21,535 nucleotides of DNA from Flavobacteriaceae bacterium (GTDB lineage Bacteria; Bacteroidota; Bacteroidia; Flavobacteriales; Flavobacteriaceae), in assembly GCA_030694835.1 (NCBI GenBank), contig JAUYUF010000070.1:1-21535 (forward strand), written 5' to 3'. Made by a program: the position numbers and the translations under genes. Positions 1 through 6,067 of this stretch are shown here, piece after piece (the stretch's first letter is position 1; every line of letters begins with the position of its first letter). The notes beneath the pieces are model-generated. The model was given only the letters and a program-made list of their open reading frames with translations, searched no databases and had not been told where the DNA came from.

Positions 1-138
1 TGTAATTCCGTAACGATCTCTGAGGTCAATCCACATCATAAATCCTTTATCACGTACGCGTTGTACCCATCCGGCAAGCGTTACAGTTTCATTCACATTC
101 AAAAGGCGTAAATCGCCACAAGTTGTTGTTCTGTACAT
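1..138 (-). CDS. aspS: Aspartate--tRNA ligase, N-terminal fragment (runs off left edge)
   Basis: Only the first 46 codons are present; the rest lies left of the window. Translating the minus strand from the ATG at 138-136 gives a protein starting MYRTTTCGDLRLLNV, followed by TLAGWVQRVRDKG and WIDLRDRYGIT. These are hallmark sequences of the OB-fold anticodon-binding domain of bacterial AspRS, which charges tRNA-Asp in the cytoplasm. The start is the usual MYRT(H/T) start of the family. The gene is divergent from rsmI across a 215-bp intergenic region that holds a palindromic repeat. The catalytic class II core is not visible, so its integrity cannot be judged. Confidence 0.93.
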   Translation of the reverse strand, partial: MYRTTTCGDLRLLNVNETVTLAGWVQRVRDKGFMMWIDLRDRYGIT

Positions 139-157
139 CTTAATTGAAATTAAAAAG

Positions 158-165
158 CAAATTTA
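158..165 (-). promoter_or_regulatory. Candidate -7 promoter element for aspS
   Basis: The minus strand reads TAAATTTG, a perfect match to the Bacteroidota -7 consensus TAnnTTTG. It lies 20 bp upstream of the aspS start codon, which implies a short leader. No clear TTG at the -33 distance was found, so the call rests on one element in AT-rich DNA. Confidence 0.35.
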
Positions 166-196
166 AGCAAATTGAATGGAGTGGTTACATTTTTTT

Positions 197-283
197 GGGC
201 GTTTCCACGCCAAGGCGTGGTCAGGCTGTTCGCTATATCTTTTTAGTATCTACTAAAAAGGATGTCGCTACCATCCTTAACGC
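197..283 (+). repeat. Palindromic intergenic repeat with cloverleaf-like folding potential
   Basis: An 87-bp GC-richer island lies between aspS and rsmI. GCGTT (199-203) can pair with AACGC (279-283) and close the element. Inside are three inverted repeats: CCACGCC/GGCGTGG (205-220), TTTTTAGTA/TACTAAAAA (240-259) and GGATG/CATCC (260-264 with 272-276). The order GGGCGTT, GC-rich hairpin, GGCTGTTCGCTATATC, A/T hairpin, GGATG...CATCC, AACGC resembles a dispersed noncoding repeat I recall from many Flavobacteriia genomes. It is not a tRNA: there is no TTCRA arm or sensible anticodon arm. REP/BIME-like behaviour or mobilisation by a Y1 transposase is inference only. Confidence 0.7.
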
Positions 284-300
284 AAATTGTAAAATGTTTG

Positions 301-308
301 TACATTTG
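301..308 (+). promoter_or_regulatory. Candidate -7 promoter element for rsmI
   Basis: TACATTTG matches TAnnTTTG and lies 45 bp upstream of the rsmI ATG, just after the palindromic repeat. There is no convincing TTG 17-23 bp upstream, because that position falls within the repeat's right end. Confidence 0.35.
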
Positions 309-353
309 TTTTAGATTGAAATACTCATCTGCCAAGCTTAAATAAAATGACCT

Positions 354-1034
354 ATGTCTAAACTATATTTAGTTCCAACTCCAATCGGAAATTTAGAAGA
401 TATCACCCTGCGTGCTATTAGAATACTTAAAGAGGTCGATTTAATTTTAGCTGAAGACACTCGGACTTCAGGAAAATTATTAAAACATTTTGAAATTGAT
501 ACAAATATGATGTCGTTTCATATGCACAATGAGCATCAAATGATTGATAAAGTAGTAGAAAGATTAAAAAACGGACAAACAATTGCTGTTGTTACAGACG
601 CAGGAACTCCCGGAATTTCAGATCCCGGATTTTTATTATCGCGTGCTTGTATACAAAACGATATAGAAATAGAATGCTTGCCAGGAGCAACGGCCCTAAT
701 TCCTGCTTTAGTAAATTCTGGATTTCCATCCGACCGTTTTGTTTTTGAAGGTTTTTTACCACTAAAAAAAGGAAGACAAACACGATTTTTACAATTAGCA
801 GAAGAAACTAGAACAATGATTTTTTATGAATCTCCACATAAATTACTCAAAACACTTAAAGATTTTGCTACCTATTTTGGTGCCGAAAGAGTGATTTCAG
901 CCTCAAGGGAATTAACCAAAATGTACGAAGAAACCGTTAGAGGAACAGTTACGGAAGTCAACCAATATTTTGAAAAGAAAGCACCGAAAGGAGAGTTCGT
1001 TTTGGTGGTAAAAGGAAAGTCAGATAAAGAGTAA
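354..1034 (+). CDS. rsmI: 16S rRNA (cytidine(1402)-2'-O)-methyltransferase RsmI
   Basis: Cytoplasmic SAM-dependent methyltransferase that adds the 2'-O-methyl of the m4Cm at 16S rRNA position 1402 in the decoding centre. The 226-residue product carries the tetrapyrrole-methylase-fold signatures in order: PTPIGNLEDIT (8-18), AEDTR (33-37), TDAGTPGISDPG (81-92), LPGATAL (109-115) and FYESPHKL (157-164), followed by SRELTKMYEE. It is shorter than the roughly 286-residue E. coli enzyme because it ends soon after the catalytic domain (FVLVVKGK near the C terminus). I believe this is usual for Bacteroidota rather than a truncation. The ATG gives the standard MSKLYLVPTPIGN start. Its stop is 6 nt from the next gene, suggesting one transcript. 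Confidence 0.96.
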   Translation: MSKLYLVPTPIGNLEDITLRAIRILKEVDLILAEDTRTSGKLLKHFEIDTNMMSFHMHNEHQMIDKVVERLKNGQTIAVVTDAGTPGISDPGFLLSRACIQNDIEIECLPGATALIPALVNSGFPSDRFVFEGFLPLKKGRQTRFLQLAEETRTMIFYESPHKLLKTLKDFATYFGAERVISASRELTKMYEETVRGTVTEVNQYFEKKAPKGEFVLVVKGKSDKE

Positions 1035-1040
1035 TAAATT

Positions 1041-2030
1041 ATGTCTAATTCAATTCTCAACAGCAAATTCAACTTAGGTTTTTTTCCAACACCTTTGCAA
1101 GCTCTCAACAATTTGAGTAAAAAATATGAAGGGTATCAACTCTTTATTAAACGAGATGATCATACGGGTTTGGCATCTGGTGGTAACAAAACCCGAAAAT
1201 TAGAATATTTAATTCAGGATGCTTTAGATCAAGGTTGTGACACCATTTTAACAGCAGGAGCACAACAATCTAATCATTGTAGGCAAACTGCGGCTGCTTG
1301 TGCTATTGCAGGTTTAGAATGTCATTTATTATTGGGAGGAACTGAACCTAAACAGTTTGATGGCAACTTATTATTATCACATTTATTGGGAGCGCAAATC
1401 CATTTTACAGGTGATAACCGAAAAGGAGAAGATTTAGAAAACATCAAATCAGCATTAGAGTCCAAAGGCAAAAAATGTTACGTTATACCTTATGGAGGCT
1501 CTAATTTAACTGGTGCTTTAGGATTTGTAAATGCTGTTGGTGAACTAAAACAACAGCTACAAACTGAAAATCTCCAACTCGATTATATTTTTTTCGCATC
1601 AAGTTCTGGTGGCATGCAAGCTGGTTTAATGTTAGGAATTGAATTGTTCGAATTAAATATTGAGTTGATCCCTATCAGCATCGATAAAGAAGAAATCAAT
1701 GGTCAATCTATCCAAGAGATAGTGTTAAGATTGGTAAAAGAAGGTGCAAAATTGTTAGAATTAAAAAAAGATTTTCAACTTCAAGACATTCCTCTTAACT
1801 GTAATTATGACCAAGATGGTTATGGAAATGTCACAGAAAAAGAACGTTTTGCTATTAAAGAACTTGCACAAAATGAGGGTATTATTTTAGATCCTGTATA
1901 TACAGGAAGAGCTTTTTACGGGATGTTAGATTGTTTAAAAAATCATCAATTGAAACCAAACGCTAAAGTATTATTTTGGCATTCAGGCGGTTTTCCTGCA
2001 ACGTTTTACTATGGCAATCAATTAAAATAG
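1041..2030 (+). CDS. PLP-dependent D-cysteine desulfhydrase / ACC deaminase family enzyme
   Basis: Fold-type II PLP enzyme of 329 residues, the full family length. The Schiff-base lysine is K50 in GGNKTRKLEY. QQSNHCRQTAA (75-85) forms the substrate pocket and IPYGGSNLTGALG the phosphate cup. ACC deaminases and D-cysteine desulfhydrases are close homologues. True ACC deaminases have Tyr-Glu in the C-terminal DPVYEG motif, but here it is DPVYTG (Y287-T288), as in D-cysteine desulfhydrase. The likely reaction is therefore D-cysteine to pyruvate, sulfide and ammonia, for detoxification or sulfur supply. The gene lies 6 nt behind rsmI. Its stop directly abuts the stop of the convergent AhpD-like gene. 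Substrate assignment is inference; family membership is firm. Confidence 0.85.
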   Translation: MSNSILNSKFNLGFFPTPLQALNNLSKKYEGYQLFIKRDDHTGLASGGNKTRKLEYLIQDALDQGCDTILTAGAQQSNHCRQTAAACAIAGLECHLLLGGTEPKQFDGNLLLSHLLGAQIHFTGDNRKGEDLENIKSALESKGKKCYVIPYGGSNLTGALGFVNAVGELKQQLQTENLQLDYIFFASSSGGMQAGLMLGIELFELNIELIPISIDKEEINGQSIQEIVLRLVKEGAKLLELKKDFQLQDIPLNCNYDQDGYGNVTEKERFAIKELAQNEGIILDPVYTGRAFYGMLDCLKNHQLKPNAKVLFWHSGGFPATFYYGNQLK

Positions 2031-2621
2031 TTACTGGTGTTTTCCAATTTCCCAGTCTGTTTTACTCAACAATTGATTTCCAGATTCTATTGCTCCAGAT
2101 TCAAGCGTTGTTCCCATGCTGTCATTCCATCGGTTTAAATAACCGAATAGAGAAATAACTCCTAACATCTCTACAATTTCGCCTTCATCCCAGTATTTAT
2201 ATAAATCCGTTTTGATTTTCTCGTCTACTGCATTTGGAATTACCGATGCTGCTAATGAAAAATTTAAAGCAGCGCGCTCAGCTTCTGAAAAAGCAGGATG
2301 AGTTTGATATTCCCAAATATGTTCAATTTGTTTTGCTTCAGCTCCATAACGCTCTGCAGCTCTTATAGCATGAGCCTGACAATAATGACAACCGCTAGCA
2401 TTACTACTTACCCAAGCAATCATCCTTTTTAAAGCAGAAGTAACCCGACCCTTATTTTGCATCACCGCTTTGTTTAAATTAATGAACGAACGTGCAATTT
2501 CTGGTCGAATTTGCATAGTTAAAACACTGTTTGGGCAAAAGCCCAAAGTTTCATTAAAAAATGCAGCTAATTCTTTAACTTCAGGATTAGCATCTGGTGA
2601 AATTGGATTTACTAAAGGCAT
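2031..2621 (-). CDS. AhpD-like / carboxymuconolactone decarboxylase-family peroxidase-related protein
   Basis: A 196-residue all-alpha protein of the AhpD/CMD superfamily. The redox signature is SGCHYCQAHAIRAAERYG, with Cys78 and Cys81 as the probable thiol/disulfide pair and His84 nearby. The preceding helix KRMIAWVSSNAS and the N-terminal PEVKELAAFFNETLGFCPNS are typical of the peroxidase-related branch. Such proteins reduce peroxides or recycle peroxiredoxin partners; the electron donor is unknown here. It has no signal peptide, so it is probably cytoplasmic. It is divergent from an OsmC gene 70 bp away, which supports a role in peroxide or thiol stress. It is convergent with the desulfhydrase gene with no intervening base and no separate terminator. 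Confidence 0.85.
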   Translation of the reverse strand: MPLVNPISPDANPEVKELAAFFNETLGFCPNSVLTMQIRPEIARSFINLNKAVMQNKGRVTSALKRMIAWVSSNASGCHYCQAHAIRAAERYGAEAKQIEHIWEYQTHPAFSEAERAALNFSLAASVIPNAVDEKIKTDLYKYWDEGEIVEMLGVISLFGYLNRWNDSMGTTLESGAIESGNQLLSKTDWEIGKHQ

Positions 2622-2633
2622 ATGTTATATTTG
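2603..2633 (+). promoter_or_regulatory. Candidate Bacteroidota promoter for the OsmC gene
   Basis: A TTG at 2603-2605 is followed after a 20-bp spacer by TATATTTG at 2626-2633, matching TTG-N(17-23)-TAnnTTTG. Transcription would begin near 2640, about 50 nt before the OsmC start. The promoter overlaps the first codons of the divergent AhpD-like gene, so polymerase at one gene could interfere with the other. Confidence 0.5.
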
Positions 2634-2691
2634 TTACGATAATTGATTCTTAAAAAGATGTAATTTTACCAAACAATAAAACTACAAAAAA

Positions 2692-3111
2692 ATGATACAG
2701 AAAGTAGAAAACAAATGGATTGCTGATATGCATTTTAATATCACCCAAACCGGTGGAAATGTTGATATTGATGCTGATGAAGCAGTTGGTGGACAAGGAA
2801 AAGGATTACTTCCAAAACCTTTGATGTTAAGTGCTTTGGCTGGTTGTACGAGTATGGATGTGGTATCGATGTTGAAAAAAATGCGCGCCGAAGTAGCTGG
2901 ATTTGAAGTTCATGTAACAGGAAATTTGACCGAAGAACATCCAAAAATTTATCATAAAGTGTTGGTGGAGTATTTATTTTACGGCACCGATTTTCAAAAA
3001 GATAAAATTGAAAAAGCTGTGGATTTATCGGTAACTCGTTATTGTGGAGTGATGGAAATGTTCAGAAAGTTTGCAGAACTCACTATAGAAATTAAATATA
3101 TCGAGCAATAA
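2692..3111 (+). CDS. OsmC/Ohr family protein
   Basis: A 139-residue cytoplasmic OsmC-fold protein. The two conserved cysteines are present: Cys52 in ALAGCTSMDVVSMLKKMR and Cys118 in VTRYCGVMEMF. This is the reactive pair used by OsmC/Ohr enzymes to reduce organic hydroperoxides. The segment after Cys52, with its KKMR, is the usual helix of the YhfA/OsmC-like branch, whose substrate is less certain than for Ohr. Length is normal. It is transcribed divergently from the AhpD-like gene, and together they look like a small redox-defence module. recJ begins 39 nt downstream with no terminator visible, so the two may be cotranscribed. Confidence 0.9.
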   Translation: MIQKVENKWIADMHFNITQTGGNVDIDADEAVGGQGKGLLPKPLMLSALAGCTSMDVVSMLKKMRAEVAGFEVHVTGNLTEEHPKIYHKVLVEYLFYGTDFQKDKIEKAVDLSVTRYCGVMEMFRKFAELTIEIKYIEQ

Positions 3112-3150
3112 AATCAATTGAAAAGATTATTTTAGTGAAAAAATTGTGCG

Positions 3151-4839
3151 ATGCGTTGGACCTTAAAACCAATTCCAGATAATCACTTAATAGTCAATCT
3201 TTCTAAGGAATTAAATGTCGATACGGAGTTAGCTACTTTGTTAGTTCAGCGAGGTATTGAAACTTATGAACAAGCCAAACATTTCTTTCGTCCAAGTTTG
3301 ACTGATTTATACAATCCATATTTGATGAAAGATATGGATAAAGCCGTTGCTCGAATTGAAAAGGCGATTGCATCCAACGAAAAAATCATGGTTTATGGCG
3401 ATTATGACGTGGACGGAACATCATCGGTGGCGCTTGTTTATTCTTATTTATTACAATTCACCAATTTAGTTACTACTTATATTCCAGATCGATATGCGGA
3501 AGGTTATGGTATCTCTTTCTTAGGAATCGATTATGCAGCAGATAATGATATTTCGTTAATTATTGCCTTAGATTGCGGTATCAAAGAAGCTAAAAAAGTA
3601 AAATATGCTACTGAAAAAAACATCGATTTTATCATTTGTGATCATCATCTTCCAGGCGTTGAAATTCCTAAAGCTGCGGCGGTTTTAAATCCTAAACAAC
3701 TCGATTGTGATTATCCATTTAAAGAATTATGTGGTTGCGGCGTCGGATTTAAATTGATTCAAGCATTAGCTGAAAAAAATCATCAAACTATTGAAGATTT
3801 AGCACCCTATTTAGATTTAGTTGCAGCTGCAATTGCAGCAGATATTGTTCCGATGGATGGCGAAAATAGAATTTTAGCCTATTTTGGTTTAAAACAAATC
3901 AATTCAAATCCACGACCGGGAATTAAAGCACTCATACATCAACTTAAAAAAGAAATTACAATTACAGATGTTGTTTTTCAAATTGCACCACGAGTTAATG
4001 CTGCGGGAAGAATGAAACATGGAAATCACGCTGTTGAATTATTAATAGAAGAAGATTTTGATACAGCAATTAATTTTGCGAAGGAAATAGAAATATATAA
4101 TACAGACCGCAGAGCTACAGAAAAGGAAATTACGGAACAAGCACTGAAACAAATTATTGAAAAAGGTGAAGATAAAAATAGTGCTACTGTAGTTTTTAAT
4201 AAAAATTGGCACAAAGGAGTCATTGGTATTGTAGCTTCTCGTTTAATTGAAACCTATCATAAACCGACGATTGTTTTTACCGAAAGCAATGGTTTTTATG
4301 TTGCTTCAGCTAGATCGGTTAACGGATTTGATTTGTATGACGCTCTAGAAAAATGTTCAGAATATATGGAGCAGTTTGGAGGTCATACGCATGCGGCGGG
4401 AATTACTATTTTGCCAAAAAATTATCCATTGTTTAAAGAGAAATTTGAAAATATTGTTGCATCAAGCATCAAAGAAACTTCTAAAACACCTGAGATTTTA
4501 ATCGATTTAGAAATAGATTTATCTAGTGTTACTCCAAAATTTTATCGCATTCTAAAACAATTAGAACCTTTTGGTCCAGCTAATATGAAACCTGTTTTTT
4601 TAAGCACTGGTTTGCGTGATAATGGATATGGAAAATCAGTTGGAGCCGATGGAAATCACGTTAAACTGAGTATTATTAATGGTGCAGATTCAAAGACATA
4701 CAATGCAATTGGATTTAATTTAGCAGATAAATACGCTTTAACTAATGGAGGTTTTCAGGCAGTTTATACTGTAGAAGAAAATCAGTGGAATGGAAATACA
4801 TCACTACAATTAATGTTAAAAGATATAAAACAAGAATAA
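3151..4839 (+). CDS. recJ: Single-stranded-DNA-specific exonuclease RecJ
   Basis: 5'-3' single-strand exonuclease of recombination and mismatch repair, with metal-dependent DHH chemistry. The 562-residue protein has all the motifs: YGDYDVDG (82-89, with D84, D86 and D88), ALDCG (139-143), ICDHHLPG (162-169, the DHH motif), IAPRVNAAGRM (278-288) and GGHTHAAG of the DHHA1 domain (410-417). An OB-fold C-terminal region follows (EPFGPANMKPVF onward). The metal ligands and length are normal for the family. The start at MRWTLKP matches the usual N terminus. The gene ends immediately before a strong bidirectional terminator. Confidence 0.97.
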   Translation: MRWTLKPIPDNHLIVNLSKELNVDTELATLLVQRGIETYEQAKHFFRPSLTDLYNPYLMKDMDKAVARIEKAIASNEKIMVYGDYDVDGTSSVALVYSYLLQFTNLVTTYIPDRYAEGYGISFLGIDYAADNDISLIIALDCGIKEAKKVKYATEKNIDFIICDHHLPGVEIPKAAAVLNPKQLDCDYPFKELCGCGVGFKLIQALAEKNHQTIEDLAPYLDLVAAAIAADIVPMDGENRILAYFGLKQINSNPRPGIKALIHQLKKEITITDVVFQIAPRVNAAGRMKHGNHAVELLIEEDFDTAINFAKEIEIYNTDRRATEKEITEQALKQIIEKGEDKNSATVVFNKNWHKGVIGIVASRLIETYHKPTIVFTESNGFYVASARSVNGFDLYDALEKCSEYMEQFGGHTHAAGITILPKNYPLFKEKFENIVASSIKETSKTPEILIDLEIDLSSVTPKFYRILKQLEPFGPANMKPVFLSTGLRDNGYGKSVGADGNHVKLSIINGADSKTYNAIGFNLADKYALTNGGFQAVYTVEENQWNGNTSLQLMLKDIKQE

Positions 4840-4840
4840 A

Positions 4841-4867
4841 AAAATCCTGAAGAAATTCAGGATTTTT
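4841..4867. terminator. Bidirectional intrinsic terminator between recJ and the nuclease gene
   Basis: A perfect 11-bp stem (AAAATCCTGAA / TTCAGGATTTT) with a GAAA tetraloop is flanked by A and T runs on both sides. It occupies the 34-bp gap between two converging genes and should stop both transcripts. Confidence 0.9.
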
Positions 4868-4873
4868 ATAATA

Positions 4874-5926
4874 CTATTTTTGTTCTCTGATGAGGTGAAT
4901 ATATACCGGAAAGTGATCACTATATCCTCCGGCATATGTGCTAAATGAATAACTTCTCATTGGATATCCTTTATATTGACCTTCTTTGTTGATTACATAA
5001 CTTGGGTTGTAAATACCAGCTTTATAAAAACGGTAAGATGAAAAATCAGTATTATTAGATACCAAAGTTGAAGTGAAAAATATTTGATCAAATAAATTAA
5101 TATTATCTCGATATCCAAGTGTGTTTAATCCATTTTTAAACATTTCTTCAAACGGATTATAGATTTCTCCTTCATCAATTTTTTTGTGATTAGATTTAGT
5201 TTTCAGGATATTTTTTAAACTTGAGTTTACGGGGTCATCATTTAAATCACCCATAGAAATTATTTTAGCATTAGGCTCATTTCTCCTTATTTCATTTATA
5301 ATCTCAACATTTAATGCGGCTGCTTTTTCTCTACTAGGTCTACTAGCGGCCTCACCACCTCTTCTGCTTGGCCAGTGATTTACAATAAAATGAATCAGTT
5401 CTCCGTCTAAATAACCTGAAACCATAAGTTGATCTCTAGTATAATAACGCTTACCTTCATCATATAATTGTAATTCGAACGATTTATGATTTATGGGTTT
5501 AAAATAACGTTCTTGATAAAGTAATGCTACATCAATACCACGAGAATCTTTAGAATCATAATGTACAATTCCCCATCTTTTATCTTTTAACTTTCCGGTT
5601 TTTACTAAATCTTCTAAAACACTTCTGTTTTCAAGTTCGCAAACACCAATAATTACAGGACTATTTTTAGATTGATCACTCCCAATTTCTGATAAAACTC
5701 GAGCTAATTTTTCTAATTTATCTTTGTAGACTTCTGGTGTATATCTGTTGGTTCCATTTGGTGTGAATTCATCATCATTAATAAGAGGATCATTAATAGT
5801 GTCAAATAAATTTTCAAGATTATAAAAAGCAATTGTTCTTATTTGATAATTTTTATCCTTACTCTGACCAAACGAAAATGTAATGATAAAAATAAAAAAA
5901 GCAGTTAAACGAATTGTTTTTTTCAT
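4874..5926 (-). CDS. Exported endonuclease/exonuclease/phosphatase-fold enzyme (probable nuclease)
   Basis: A metal-dependent EEP-fold hydrolase with an N-terminal signal peptide (MKKTIRLTAFFIF..., probable cleavage before Gln21). It has no lipid cysteine, so it is periplasmic or secreted. EEP motifs: FYNLENLFD (34-42), VCELENR (95-101), RGIDVALLY (129-137), VNHWPSRRGG (182-191), SMGDLNDDP (224-232) and SDHFP (336-340). All metal and catalytic positions look intact, and the length (350 residues) is normal for bacterial extracellular EEP nucleases. I chose the ATG at 5926-5924. An upstream in-frame TTG at 5938 would add four residues (MILF) before the signal peptide and is less likely. The gene is divergent from a TonB receptor and DUF5689 lipoprotein, which suggests that degradation of nucleic acid or another phosphodiester is coupled to uptake. 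Confidence 0.88.
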   Translation of the reverse strand: MKKTIRLTAFFIFIITFSFGQSKDKNYQIRTIAFYNLENLFDTINDPLINDDEFTPNGTNRYTPEVYKDKLEKLARVLSEIGSDQSKNSPVIIGVCELENRSVLEDLVKTGKLKDKRWGIVHYDSKDSRGIDVALLYQERYFKPINHKSFELQLYDEGKRYYTRDQLMVSGYLDGELIHFIVNHWPSRRGGEAASRPSREKAAALNVEIINEIRRNEPNAKIISMGDLNDDPVNSSLKNILKTKSNHKKIDEGEIYNPFEEMFKNGLNTLGYRDNINLFDQIFFTSTLVSNNTDFSSYRFYKAGIYNPSYVINKEGQYKGYPMRSYSFSTYAGGYSDHFPVYIHLIREQK

Positions 5927-6010
5927 AAAAAGTATCAAAAAGCTAATTTAATAAGAAAAAAACAAACTAAATAAACAATTTATGATAATATAATTAAAAA
6001 ATAACAGATT

Positions 6011-6018
6011 TATTTTTG
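6011..6018 (+). promoter_or_regulatory. Candidate -7 element for the first TonB receptor
   Basis: TATTTTTG matches TAnnTTTG, 49 bp before the receptor ATG, in the 141-bp divergent region shared with the nuclease gene. No TTG is found at -33, so the promoter may be weak or activator-dependent. Confidence 0.35.
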
Positions 6019-6067
6019 TAAGTTAGTTGACTTTTTTGAGACAAAAGATAACTAAATTCAAATTGCT

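Noticed and set aside
197..283. Cloverleaf-like fold considered as a tRNA gene
   Set aside because: There is no TTCRA T-arm, no plausible anticodon arm with a 7-nt loop, and the A/T inverted repeat leaves almost no loop. It fits a palindromic intergenic repeat better.
5927..6067. Search for the TTAAGT tandem operator in the nuclease/TonB receptor intergenic region
   Set aside because: No TTAAGT-N5-TTAAGT is present, so the first receptor locus is not assigned to the same putative regulon.
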